Assembly: GCA_045534225.1 (NCBI GenBank)
Contig: JAZSJJ010000009.1
Location: 97,052 to 161,051, forward strand
DNA: 64,000 nt
Direction: 5' to 3'
From: UMGS1649 sp045534225
GTDB lineage: Bacteria > Bacillota > Clostridia > TANB77 > CAG-465
Part shown: positions 25,234 through 34,390 of the stretch, one piece after another
Layout: the number at the start of each line of letters is the position of its first letter
Numbering within the stretch: position 1 is the first letter of the stretch
Notes under the pieces: model-generated
What the model was told of the DNA's origin: nothing
The model's input: only the letters and a program-made list of their open reading frames with translations
The model's database searches: none
Made by a program: the position numbers and the translations under genes

Positions 25234-27766
25234 TTTGTTCTAATTCGTTTTTCATATCTTGTACTGCAGATGCTAACATATCACTTGAAATTTGCATACT
25301 ATGTTTTTCTATAATTGGTATATATTTTTCATAAAGCGCTCTCACAGATTCTAAAGCCACTTTATTTACTGGCCCTATATTTTCTATTCTTTTAGTTAGC
25401 TTTATTGCGTATCCGACATAAAACACATATGCTACTTCTTTATCCTTAAAGTTATAATGATATATGTTTGAAAAATCTAAATAATTCTCAAAATAACATC
25501 TTGCCGCCATTTCTAAAGCATATTTATTATAATATTCATATTCAATTAAACTATCTATCGCTTCTTTTTCTTTAGCTAAATAGTTATATATTTCATTTTT
25601 TAATGTTTCTCTTTCCTGATTTTCTCCTGTTGTTATATATACATTATTAAGTAAGTATATATGGTTTTTGTATTCATTTATTAAATCTGAGATATATGCC
25701 GCATTGTGTTTATCTAGTTTAACTTTATTCTCTAAAAGTCCAACTCTTTCATATGATAGGCTCAATTCTTCATCCGCTTCCTGTGGAAGTATTATCATAC
25801 TAGCTTTATACATATTAAATGAATGGATTGTCACTACAATAAGTGCCATAAAACTCATTGAAAGTACTCCTATTTTTACAAGTCCCAAATCCGATTTATT
25901 GTCTAATTCATACTCATCATCTTTAGTAATATACTTTGTTTTATATTCGTTTACTATAATTCCAATAATTATTCCATAAATGTTTATCATAATACCATAT
26001 GAGAAAACTAAATCAAACAATGATGTAATATTGTATATTGTAAACATCAATAAGTATGCCACTGCATTTTCACATTTGCCTTTTAGTAGTTTGAATATTA
26101 TTATATATGTAGCGACCATCATTGTAACATATATAATAAATCCTATTATTCCCGCTTCTACAAGCATTTGAATTGGCACGCTATGACATTCGGAAGACAC
26201 GTAGTATTTAGTCTGAACTTCCTGGTACCTCGCCTTAAATCCTTCTCCACCATGTCCGAAGATTGGAGATTTTATAAATAGCCTTAATGAGTCTTTATAA
26301 TATTCTAATCTAAGTAGATTATTAGAGTCCTTAGTTAATGTGTCTTTAATTCTAAATACTAAGTTGTCTGGCAAGAATAAATAAGATAACGTAATCTTTT
26401 GGTCACCTATTCTAAAATCATTAATTTTAACTTTTGCATTAGTTGCTTTTATCATAATCTGCAATCTTTGTACATTTTCAGATACGTTAATTGTGTTTGT
26501 ATATTTACCATCCTTAACTCTATTATGATCTAAATATTTGATTCTTGTCTTGTTAAAATCTTCATCTATTTCATATAGCATTATGTGATATGCTCCATCA
26601 CCTTCAAAATCTATATCAAATGATATATCATATTTACCTTCAAAGTCTCCATATATATTTCTATTAATTTCTATTGCTTTGTCTTTTTTACTGTTAAGTG
26701 TTAAATCGCATGGAAGTGTAGTAATTCCAAGTACAACTACACCTAATAATACTAACGTTATTACTGCTGGTATGCTTAATTTTTTCTTTAACTTTATTTT
26801 ATCTAAGTTAATGTGTACTCTACCATTTAATGCATCTAATACTGCTATATATATTACACTTAATACAAATATTAATGCATATAACAAAGCTACCTTTATA
26901 TATTCTTGAGATAATATATATCCATCTATTTTAGCTACAAGTACAAACGCTGATGCTACTATTAAAAGTATTGTTGGAATATTCTTGTATTCCTTCTTTT
27001 GGGTTAAATATCCTATGTATATTGCTCCTAATAATACTAGCATTAATATATTCATTCTAGAACCTGTAAGTATTACAGTTGTAGCTAAGAATATACTACC
27101 AAACAATTCAAATACATTAAGGATCCTAAGTCCTACAGACTCGTTTGTTTTCATGCAATTTATGTTTCTTATTAACTTGTTTTGTAATACTCCACTTCCA
27201 ATTAAAAATACTAGTGCTGTTATATTTGCATATTGTAACGTTGAAGAAATTCTGTTATTGGTTTCTTCCAAGTAGCCCATAGAATATCTGTTTAAGAAAT
27301 CTTCAAAACCTCTAAATGTTATTTCATCAATTCCAAGTATTGCAACTACCGTTGCCATAAGTACAAAAGAATTTACATATATTTTAGGTTTTTTACTAGA
27401 TCTAGCTATGAAGTATACTATTGTTAAATTAACATATCTGGTAAGTTCAAATATAGCGGACTCTGCACTTGCTTTTGTATTAAATAGTATAGGCATAAAG
27501 TATGCTATTGGCATTGCAATCATTGTTATATCTATCAAAGTTCCAAGTTTACTCTTTATAATAACCTTGTTATCCCTTATATTTAGCACTAGCTTTACGC
27601 CTAAACACACTAACCCCAAAGCACATAAAACAAGATTAATAAACAAGGAATCTATCTTGTAAAATCCACCTTTATATAGCGAAGAGATACAAAGAAGCAA
27701 GCATATTAGAATATCTAATACACCTGTTATTTTTATCATAAGCTTGTTTGTTCTTGTGTTTTCCAT
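25214..27766 (-). CDS. O-antigen ligase-like multi-pass membrane protein
   Basis: 850 residues with about a dozen membrane helices, a large extracellular region (about 350-480), and the Wzy_C signature GHGGEGFKARYQEV...ECHSVPIQMLVEAGIIGF, in which the Arg/His pair and 'NxxLxxLxExGxxG' pattern of O-antigen ligases and polymerases is recognisable. The C-terminal 200 residues are soluble and helical, TPR-like. In Gram-positives such proteins ligate or polymerise surface glycans or teichoic-acid-like polymers. Substrate unknown. Confidence 0.78.
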   Translation of the reverse strand: MENTRTNKLMIKITGVLDILICLLLCISSLYKGGFYKIDSLFINLVLCALGLVCLGVKLVLNIRDNKVIIKSKLGTLIDITMIAMPIAYFMPILFNTKASAESAIFELTRYVNLTIVYFIARSSKKPKIYVNSFVLMATVVAILGIDEITFRGFEDFLNRYSMGYLEETNNRISSTLQYANITALVFLIGSGVLQNKLIRNINCMKTNESVGLRILNVFELFGSIFLATTVILTGSRMNILMLVLLGAIYIGYLTQKKEYKNIPTILLIVASAFVLVAKIDGYILSQEYIKVALLYALIFVLSVIYIAVLDALNGRVHINLDKIKLKKKLSIPAVITLVLLGVVVLGITTLPCDLTLNSKKDKAIEINRNIYGDFEGKYDISFDIDFEGDGAYHIMLYEIDEDFNKTRIKYLDHNRVKDGKYTNTINVSENVQRLQIMIKATNAKVKINDFRIGDQKITLSYLFLPDNLVFRIKDTLTKDSNNLLRLEYYKDSLRLFIKSPIFGHGGEGFKARYQEVQTKYYVSSECHSVPIQMLVEAGIIGFIIYVTMMVATYIIIFKLLKGKCENAVAYLLMFTIYNITSLFDLVFSYGIMINIYGIIIGIIVNEYKTKYITKDDEYELDNKSDLGLVKIGVLSMSFMALIVVTIHSFNMYKASMIILPQEADEELSLSYERVGLLENKVKLDKHNAAYISDLINEYKNHIYLLNNVYITTGENQERETLKNEIYNYLAKEKEAIDSLIEYEYYNKYALEMAARCYFENYLDFSNIYHYNFKDKEVAYVFYVGYAIKLTKRIENIGPVNKVALESVRALYEKYIPIIEKHSMQISSDMLASAVQDMKNELEQIKNKMD

Positions 27767-27844
27767 TAAGCCCCCTGTACCCTTTAATGCCTAGATTATA
27801 CAATATTTTAGCCATCTTTGCAATATTACAGTCCCCCATATTTA

Positions 27845-27873
27845 TTGCACAATTTAAGATTTTGTTGTATAAT
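27845..27873 (+). promoter_or_regulatory. SigA promoter giving an apparently leaderless mRNA
   Basis: TTGCAC (27845-27850), 17-base spacer, TATAAT (27868-27873). Only seven bases separate the -10 from the ATG at 27881, and no Shine-Dalgarno is present. Confidence 0.8.
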
Positions 27874-27880
27874 ATTGTCT

Positions 27881-28783
27881 ATGAGAAGTTTTAAGATAAA
27901 AGAAAAATATAATAATAAAGATATTACATACGTGTTAAAGAAAGAATTTCCACGTTTAAGTAATTCTTCATTAAACAAAGTATTTAGAGTTAAAGATGTT
28001 AAAGTAAATGGTATTCGTGTAGCTAAAGACTACCTTGTAACACCTGGTGAAGAAGTTCAAGTTTACCTTACGGATAACATATTATTTGGTATGGATACAA
28101 ACATCTTCTATGCTTATGAAGACGAAAATATATTAGTTGCATACAAACCTAAAGGCGTTGTTTCTACTCTAGGTAAAGATAAACGTGAAGTTTCTAAAGT
28201 ATACTTTGATGAAATTGTAAAAAAAGAAAAGCCTGGTTCAGTTATATGTCATAGGCTAGATACAAATACAGAAGGTCTAGTCATTTTTGCTAAGACAAAA
28301 GAATCACATGAAGAACTGCTTGAAGCATTCAAAAATAACAACATACATAAGGAATACTTAACGCTTGTATACGGAAAACCCGCAAAAGATTCAGCTAAAC
28401 TTTCACACTATATTACTGAAGCTAATGGTTATTCTAAAGTACTTACTAAAAATGTTCCTGGTAGTAAATCATGTGTTACAGAATATTCTTTAGTAGAATA
28501 CAATAAAAAGTTAAATGCAAGTATTTTATCTGTTAAGTTATACACAGGAAGAACACATCAAATACGTGCACATATGAAGTTTTTAGACTGTCCTGTTATA
28601 GGTGATTCTAAGTATTCTACTAACGAAATAAACGCTAAATTTAAGCTATATACACAAGTACTTTATGCATCAAAATATACATTTAGTTTACCTAAAGAGT
28701 CTCCTCTTTACTATCTAAATAACATTACAATAGATATTAAAGATACTGTATTAGATAAAATACACGAGTTGTTAAAACACTAA
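27881..28783 (+). CDS. RluA-family pseudouridine synthase
   Basis: About 300 residues. S4-like RNA-binding domain at the N-terminus (LKKEFPRLSNSSLNKVFRVKDVKVNG), then the catalytic domain with the RluA signature HRLDTNTEGLVIFAKT (catalytic Asp) and GRTHQIRAHM. Modifies uridines in rRNA. The ATG at 27881 is chosen because the longer frame starts upstream of the promoter; its transcript looks leaderless. Confidence 0.93.
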   Translation: MRSFKIKEKYNNKDITYVLKKEFPRLSNSSLNKVFRVKDVKVNGIRVAKDYLVTPGEEVQVYLTDNILFGMDTNIFYAYEDENILVAYKPKGVVSTLGKDKREVSKVYFDEIVKKEKPGSVICHRLDTNTEGLVIFAKTKESHEELLEAFKNNNIHKEYLTLVYGKPAKDSAKLSHYITEANGYSKVLTKNVPGSKSCVTEYSLVEYNKKLNASILSVKLYTGRTHQIRAHMKFLDCPVIGDSKYSTNEINAKFKLYTQVLYASKYTFSLPKESPLYYLNNITIDIKDTVLDKIHELLKH

Positions 28784-28820
28784 AAACAAAATAAAAATTT
28801 ATAATACATTAATAGATATA

Positions 28821-28859
28821 AAAATCACCTTACAGCATAAAATGTTGTAGGGTGATTTT
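28821..28859 (+). promoter_or_regulatory. Hairpin enclosing the asd ribosome binding site
   Basis: A 14-base stem (one G-U) around an 11-base loop; its right arm contains AGGGTGAT, the Shine-Dalgarno of asd, and ends two bases before the ATG. It could terminate the upstream gene, hide the asd start, or both. Confidence 0.7.
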
Positions 28860-28861
28860 AT

Positions 28862-29848
28862 ATGATAACATGCGCAATTGTTGGTGCTACCGGTCTTGTT
28901 GGTAGTACATTTCTAAAGGTACTTGAAGAAAAAAATCTAGCAATAGATGAATACTATCTATTTGCTTCTAAAAACTCAAAAGGCAAAAAAATCAAGTTTA
29001 TGGATAAAGAATATGTCGTAGAAGAATTAACGCCTGAAATCCCGTCACAGGGCTTCACTTATGCTCTATTCTCAGCTGGTTCAGATATTTCTAAAGAATA
29101 TGCTAAAGAATTTACTAAATACGGTACAATTGTTATAGATAATAGTAGCGCATTTAGAATGGATGAAGATGTTCCTTTAGTTGTTCCAGAAATAAACTTT
29201 GACAGTATTAAAGACTCTAAGCTTATTGCTAATCCAAACTGCTCTACTATACAAGCAATGTTACCACTTGCTGTACTAGAGAGAAACTATGGAATAAAAA
29301 GAATTGTATATTCTACTTACCAAGCAGTATCTGGAGCAGGCAAAAAAGGTATAGATGATTTAATGCATACTTCTTATGGTTTCAAAGAAGAAAAATTTCC
29401 TCATAAAATATATGGCAACTGTATTCCTCATATAGACACATTCCTCGAAAATGCCTATACTAAAGAAGAAATGAAAATGATAAATGAAACACGAAAAATA
29501 TTAGGTAACAAAGATTTAGATATAACCGCAACATGTGTTAGAGTTCCTGTTATGAATTGCCACTCTGAATCAATAAATATTGAACTAAAAAAAGATTTCG
29601 AACTAACAACACTACTCCAACAATTCTCTGCTATGGAAAACTTAGTTGTATTAGATGATACTAGATTTAACATTTATCCACTAAATGGCTTTGCAAACGA
29701 TAAAGATGAAGTATTTGTTGGCAGAATACGTAGAGACTACTCTGTTCCTTATGGCCTAAACATATGGGTTGTTGCAGATAATATTAGAAAAGGCGCTGCA
29801 TCTAATGCTGTACAAATACTTGAAAGGCTGTTAAACAGATGTAATTAA
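28862..29848 (+). CDS. asd: Aspartate-semialdehyde dehydrogenase
   Basis: 328 residues. NADP-binding start AIVGATGLVGSTFLKVLEE, catalytic Cys in NPNCSTIQAML, substrate-binding YQAVSGAGKKG, and VRVPVMNCHSESINIE with the catalytic His. Reduces aspartyl phosphate to the semialdehyde for lysine, diaminopimelate, threonine and methionine. Its ribosome binding site is inside a strong hairpin. Convergent with a pilin-like gene. Confidence 0.96.
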   Translation: MITCAIVGATGLVGSTFLKVLEEKNLAIDEYYLFASKNSKGKKIKFMDKEYVVEELTPEIPSQGFTYALFSAGSDISKEYAKEFTKYGTIVIDNSSAFRMDEDVPLVVPEINFDSIKDSKLIANPNCSTIQAMLPLAVLERNYGIKRIVYSTYQAVSGAGKKGIDDLMHTSYGFKEEKFPHKIYGNCIPHIDTFLENAYTKEEMKMINETRKILGNKDLDITATCVRVPVMNCHSESINIELKKDFELTTLLQQFSAMENLVVLDDTRFNIYPLNGFANDKDEVFVGRIRRDYSVPYGLNIWVVADNIRKGAASNAVQILERLLNRCN

Positions 29849-29875
29849 TGCTATGTAAATTTAAATTAATTAATA

Positions 29876-29913
29876 ATAAAAATAAGAACAAGACAACTTG
29901 TTCTTATTTTTAT
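29876..29913. terminator. Bidirectional terminator between asd and a pilin-like gene
   Basis: AAAAATAAGAACAAG pairs with CTTGTTCTTATTTTT around ACAA, flanked by T- and A-runs. Confidence 0.92.
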
Positions 29914-29966
29914 ATTCTGCAATCTATATTATTTGTTTGTCTAATAAAATCGTACTCTGAAAATAT

Positions 29967-31283
29967 TTATTCATTTACTATGTAATATATATCTTCCACT
30001 TCATCCTTTTCTAATGTTGTTCCCTCAGCTAATGTTACTACTGCACGAGCTGGTAAGTCGCCAACCCATGTGTTTTGACCATAAGAAGACCATTGATTAT
30101 CTCCATATATCATACCATTAACCACCGCACGTACTCCATATGCTACAACACCTAAGAAATAACTTGTAAAGTTATTTGCTAACCAATACTTACTTGGAGT
30201 ATTTCCATCACTCTCCAAAAATAGCATTTTAAAAGCATTGCTTGTTTGAGCATATTCTAATAAAGCATGATATACATGCGTATCATTTCGTATTGTTGCT
30301 ATATCACCTGGAGTTGTTGTAAACGGTACTGTTACAAATTTTTTTGCTTCTGTATCGTAATATGTAAATCCCTTATTCTTATGACTAGTTTGTAAATGTC
30401 CTGTATAAGTTTTCCCATCAAGCGCATACGTATATTTAGGAAATTCTGTTCCATCCCATGAATATGTTACATCTAAATTAATATTTGTAACTCCTATTTC
30501 CTCCATAGAAGAAAATCCCAACTCAGCTAAAATCTCTTCTTGTGTCATAGCATTACCATTTTTTGCAGAAAGTTCAATTGCCATTTCTATATACTTTTCA
30601 CCATTAAATTCATCTGGAATATATCCTGTAACTTTATCTATATCTGAAACATTTATACTTCTAGCATCTATTCCCAATACTCCATCTTTGTATTCTCCTG
30701 CCATTGTATTTAACAGAGTAGGCCCATTAATAAAGCCATCACTACCATATAATTCTATCAACGAACCGGTTATAGTTGTAGCTGACATTATTAACAATCT
30801 TCCCTCATCATCCACTCCAAGAAGCTTCCAGCCACCTGTATAATTAGTTGGTCCTACTCCATCTGGCATATAATTTACAACTGTACCAATTTCATATGAT
30901 ACCGCACCATCAGTTACAACCGCTTTTGTTATTAAGCCTTCCTCATCGTATTCTCGTTCTATTCTCCATCCTAATTCATCATTAGGTGTAACAGTTACCC
31001 CATGATTTGATACTATAAAAGTATAATCATTTGTATAGTTCTTCAATCTATCTAGCACTGCAGTTTTCAAAGTTTCTCCGCGTTTGCCTTCCAAGTATTC
31101 TTCTGCCCAAGTTATTGAAGCTAGCTGTTCTACTTCCTTTAAATTTGTCTTCTTTACAGCATCGTTAGCTTTATTTATTATTCCTGCATTGTTTAAACTT
31201 ATTATTACACTCGCAGCCAATATTATCATAACTATTATTGTAATAATTAAAACTATTAATGATATCCCTTGCTTTCTTTTCAT
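29967..31283 (-). CDS. Pilin-like surface protein with a large unique C-terminal domain
   Basis: 438 residues. KQGISLIVLIITIIVMIILA forms the shared prepilin-like helix (Val at position 5), followed by the conserved stalk (ITWAEEYLEGKRGETLKTAVLDRLKNY). The remaining 330 residues are mixed alpha/beta with many aromatic residues; the segment YWLANNFTSYFLG...AYGVRAVV resembles the end of the two RPVVCLK-type members. Domain not identified. Monocistronic. Probably a secreted or assembled surface protein. Confidence 0.72.
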   Translation of the reverse strand: MKRKQGISLIVLIITIIVMIILAASVIISLNNAGIINKANDAVKKTNLKEVEQLASITWAEEYLEGKRGETLKTAVLDRLKNYTNDYTFIVSNHGVTVTPNDELGWRIEREYDEEGLITKAVVTDGAVSYEIGTVVNYMPDGVGPTNYTGGWKLLGVDDEGRLLIMSATTITGSLIELYGSDGFINGPTLLNTMAGEYKDGVLGIDARSINVSDIDKVTGYIPDEFNGEKYIEMAIELSAKNGNAMTQEEILAELGFSSMEEIGVTNINLDVTYSWDGTEFPKYTYALDGKTYTGHLQTSHKNKGFTYYDTEAKKFVTVPFTTTPGDIATIRNDTHVYHALLEYAQTSNAFKMLFLESDGNTPSKYWLANNFTSYFLGVVAYGVRAVVNGMIYGDNQWSSYGQNTWVGDLPARAVVTLAEGTTLEKDEVEDIYYIVNE

Positions 31284-31352
31284 TAGTTTTCTCCTTATTT
31301 TTATATGTTTTATTTTATAATATATTTACAGTAGTGTCTAGTATTAGACATA

Positions 31353-31377
31353 AAAATAGCGAGTTCACTCGCTATTT
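31353..31377 (-). terminator. Terminator of the 341-residue gene
   Basis: AAATAGCGAGT pairs perfectly with ACTCGCTATTT, then TTTATG on the minus strand, directly after the stop codon. Confidence 0.88.
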
Positions 31378-31378
31378 A

Positions 31379-32404
31379 TTATTCAACTATAACATTTGGA
31401 CTATATGTTTTTGATTTAAGTTTAGTTGCAACCATTTCTGATGCATCACCTGGTTTTAATATATCTAAAGATTTAACTGTTAGTTTATATTTATTGTTTT
31501 CAGCATCGAATTCAAAAACACTTATAGATTTTTCTAATGTTTCTTCTAGTTGTTGAAGATCTGTTGTAAAGTACATATCTTCGTCTTTTATATTGAATCC
31601 TATTTTCTTTGCTATTCTAAATATTTCTGCATTGTGGTTTACATCTTCACCAACAAATACTATTTGTGGTGGTTCATAAAAGCCTGCATCATTTTTGGCA
31701 AAGTTTTCATAGAAATCTGCGTATAGTTGTAATTTTTCTGCAAGCATGTTTTGCCAATCTTCATTTCTTCTTACAACTTCAAATACATAATTAACCTCAT
31801 TACCATCAGCCTCAAGTCTAACTGTTCCGCCTGTTGGTTTAAATTTAACATTATATCTCTTAGAGAATAATAATAAATTTGGATCAGCTTCTTTGAATGC
31901 ACCAACTTTTGTCATATATGCTATAACAACTTGGTTACCAGCTAGTTTTCTTTTTAATGCATATGCTGGTTTTGTATTATCTGTTGGTTGCCAGTTAGTT
32001 ACTATATTTCTTTGTTTAAGAATATATGTAGCTATTTTTTCTAGTGCATATACTCTGTATGAGCTTCTTCCTGAAGCTGTTTCAAATGCATATCTAGAAA
32101 GTACTTTAGATTTTGTTAAATCTTCTAGCCATTTAGCAACTTTATCTTGTCTTTTTTCTTTTTCTAAATCGTCAAGTTTTCCTCTTGATTCTAATACTTG
32201 TGTAACTTGTCTTGATGTTACAAATCCGTATTCATTTACTACTTCTAGTGCTTTTATGTGACTTTCGTTAATGTATCCTTGGTCCATCTTAAACACTACT
32301 TGGTTTATTGATGCAAATCCTTCTTTACCATCAAAAACCTTAATTTCATTTTCCCTTACTGCGAAAGGAGATACCTTAGTTTTTACTTCTGTATCATTAA
32401 TCAT
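31379..32404 (-). CDS. Winged-helix protein resembling the replication-relaxation family
   Basis: 341 residues. A winged-helix-like segment (HIKALEVVNEYGFVTSRQVTQVLESRG, then RYAFETASGRSSYRVYALE) is followed by an alpha/beta domain with FEVVRRNEDWQNMLAEKLQLYADFY and PQIVFVGED, which recalls the nuclease-like fold of Rep_rel (replication-relaxation) proteins of mobile elements. It has its own extended -10 promoter and leader. Lying at the end of the secretion cluster, it may be a regulator or DNA-processing accessory. Assignment is tentative. Confidence 0.5.
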   Translation of the reverse strand: MINDTEVKTKVSPFAVRENEIKVFDGKEGFASINQVVFKMDQGYINESHIKALEVVNEYGFVTSRQVTQVLESRGKLDDLEKEKRQDKVAKWLEDLTKSKVLSRYAFETASGRSSYRVYALEKIATYILKQRNIVTNWQPTDNTKPAYALKRKLAGNQVVIAYMTKVGAFKEADPNLLLFSKRYNVKFKPTGGTVRLEADGNEVNYVFEVVRRNEDWQNMLAEKLQLYADFYENFAKNDAGFYEPPQIVFVGEDVNHNAEIFRIAKKIGFNIKDEDMYFTTDLQQLEETLEKSISVFEFDAENNKYKLTVKSLDILKPGDASEMVATKLKSKTYSPNVIVE

Positions 32405-32487
32405 TTTTTATTCCTCCATATTAAAATTTTAATACTGTTTGGCTTTAAGCCTAATATTATTGAAACATACTTAGTCTCAACATATTT

Positions 32488-32496
32488 ATTATACCA
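32488..32496 (-). promoter_or_regulatory. Extended -10 promoter of the 341-residue gene
   Basis: TGTGG-TATAAT; -35 is weak. The leader carries TTGAGAC...GTTTCAA, an inverted repeat echoing the leader of the accessory gene at 22.9 kb, and a second hairpin GGCTT-AAAGCC. Confidence 0.7.
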
Positions 32497-32527
32497 CACA
32501 CTAGAAATTAATTCTAGTAGTTAATAC

Positions 32528-32842
32528 CTAATAAAATTGTACTGAAAGTACTATTAACATTCCTACTACTTGAATCATAAAGCACAATAACGCAAGCATC
32601 ATTTCTGAAACTTTTTTATTCTTACGTGAAATTAATACAAGCATTGAGAATACCAACATTGTAATAGCTGCAACAATATAATATACTATTTCAACATATT
32701 CATAATTTCTTATTTTCAAGAACCATTCATATGTAATAGATATATCTTTAAGTGCTGCTAAATTTAATGGTATGCTAACAAATTCTAAAAAAGCTCCTAA
32801 GTACCATAAGAATGATATACCTATTGATTTTAATTTATTCAT
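32528..32842 (-). CDS. Small three-helix membrane protein
   Basis: 104 residues with three predicted membrane helices (about 8-28, 50-72, 80-102) and few charged residues apart from a SRKNKK loop. It follows the S1-domain gene by nine bases. No family recognised. Possibly part of the secretion cluster, but that rests only on position. Confidence 0.65.
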   Translation of the reverse strand: MNKLKSIGISFLWYLGAFLEFVSIPLNLAALKDISITYEWFLKIRNYEYVEIVYYIVAAITMLVFSMLVLISRKNKKVSEMMLALLCFMIQVVGMLIVLSVQFY

Positions 32843-32851
32843 ATTATCTAC

Positions 32852-33625
32852 CTACCCGATTATTTCTACTTTTATTTTTTCTTTTTCTATATTTATTTTC
32901 TTTATATATACTAATACTTTTTGACCATATTCTATTCCGCTCACATGATCTGCCATAGCTACAAGGTTATTTTTTAATTCTACAAGAAGTCCTGTTTTAG
33001 TTCTACTTCTAACTATACCGTCTTCTACTTCTCCTTCTTTTAGCGATTTAACTCTTTCAGCAAATCCACCTAAAGCATCTTTTAGAGACATTTCTATTCT
33101 TCCTGTATCTCTATCATATTTTTTAACTACTGCTTGTATCCTTTGACCTAATTTTAATTTATCTGATGCTTTTTGAATTCTTACAGCAGATATATCTTCT
33201 ACCTTAAGTAAAGCTGTTACTCCACCACCAACATCAATAAATGCTGCATAATCTGTAAGACCTCTTACAACGCCTTTTAGTTTCATTCCAGGTTTAAGAT
33301 TCATATACATCCATTTTCTAACTTTAAGTTCTAGTTCACGTCTAGATAAAATAACTCTTTTAATAACTTCTTCCTCAGCAATAATTTCCTTTATGCACAC
33401 TTGCATTATTTTACCTTTTTTCTTAGTACATAAATTTGCATCAACTTTACCATCATCTTCTACTACTGTTGAAACTTCCTCACGTGGAACTATTCCTTTA
33501 ATATCATTTGCAAATATGCAATGTAAATTGTATTCACCATCTACATCTTCAACATAAGCTTCAAAAGCTTGTTTCGTTTTCATAGCCTCTTGTAATTCAG
33601 CAAGAGTATATTGTTTTTTAGCCAT
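32852..33625 (-). CDS. S1 RNA-binding domain protein
   Basis: 257 residues with S1-type domains. The clearest is KPGMKLKGVVRGLTDYAAFIDVGGGVTALLKVEDI...KLGQRIQAVVKKYDRDTGRIEMSLKD (about 111-180), the canonical S1 fold; the C-terminal part (GEVEDGIVRSRTKTGLLVELKNN) is a second, degenerate copy, and the N-terminal 85 residues look like a third. Resembles short ribosomal-protein-S1 homologues of Firmicutes. Likely an RNA-binding translation factor. Its link with the secretion cluster is positional. Confidence 0.82.
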   Translation of the reverse strand: MAKKQYTLAELQEAMKTKQAFEAYVEDVDGEYNLHCIFANDIKGIVPREEVSTVVEDDGKVDANLCTKKKGKIMQVCIKEIIAEEEVIKRVILSRRELELKVRKWMYMNLKPGMKLKGVVRGLTDYAAFIDVGGGVTALLKVEDISAVRIQKASDKLKLGQRIQAVVKKYDRDTGRIEMSLKDALGGFAERVKSLKEGEVEDGIVRSRTKTGLLVELKNNLVAMADHVSGIEYGQKVLVYIKKINIEKEKIKVEIIG

Positions 33626-33683
33626 CTTTTTCTCCTTTATATAATTATACTTATTTACGATATGATTTTATCAAATAAAAATA

Positions 33684-33712
33684 AAAAAGTCCATATAATA
33701 TGGACTTTTTTA
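33684..33712 (-). terminator. Terminator at the end of the main secretion operon
   Basis: AAAGTCCATA pairs with TATGGACTTT, with a T6 run, just after the stop codon at 33719. Confidence 0.9.
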
Positions 33713-33718
33713 TCTTAA

Positions 33719-34375
33719 TTAATATTCATAATTTGAATAAGTTGAATAACCTAATAATACTTTTCTGCCGTCTACTTCTCTATATTTAATTTGTAGTGTA
33801 TATATAACGTCTTCTTCGTTATATTCTGTTTTGTTTAATAATGAAGACTGATCATTTGGCGATGTATATTCTAGACAATCTATGTCTGTTATAGTTACGC
33901 CTGTTGCATTATTTAAATTTCTTTGCTTAAATTTATATATAACCGCATCTCCACCTTGAGAATTTAAGTCAATCTCTATTTTACCATCTACTATTTCATA
34001 TCCAGCATCTTTAATATTTGCATTAGCTATTCCAAATATTAAATTAATATTTTCTTTAAGTTTATTTGCGTTTATTGTTCCTTTATCTGTAAGTTCATTA
34101 TATGAAGCGTATTCATTATTTGTATCTAAATATACAGTATAGGAATATGCAAATTTTATCATTTCATCTAGTTCAAATGTTGTGTCTGAATTAATATTGT
34201 CTGAAGCTGTTAAATATTTTTGCATTTCTTTTATCAAGTATTGCATTTGTTCTTCATTTAATTTAGCTTCAACTAGTTTTTGTTCTGTATTATTTTTAGG
34301 TGTCATAAACAAAACTGTAACAGCAATTAACACAACACCTACTACTACTAGAAGTAATCCTAAATTTTTATTCAT
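33719..34375 (-). CDS. Membrane-anchored extracytoplasmic protein of the secretion cluster
   Basis: 218 residues: one N-terminal membrane helix (residues 5-24) followed by about 190 extracytoplasmic residues of mixed alpha/beta, with an internal YxVxLDTNNEY segment. No lipobox. It follows the CHAP protein gene by 15 bases and ends the operon. Unknown family; likely a surface component. Confidence 0.7.
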   Translation of the reverse strand: MNKNLGLLLVVVGVVLIAVTVLFMTPKNNTEQKLVEAKLNEEQMQYLIKEMQKYLTASDNINSDTTFELDEMIKFAYSYTVYLDTNNEYASYNELTDKGTINANKLKENINLIFGIANANIKDAGYEIVDGKIEIDLNSQGGDAVIYKFKQRNLNNATGVTITDIDCLEYTSPNDQSSLLNKTEYNEEDVIYTLQIKYREVDGRKVLLGYSTYSNYEY

Positions 34376-34390
34376 ATATCTAACTCCTTC

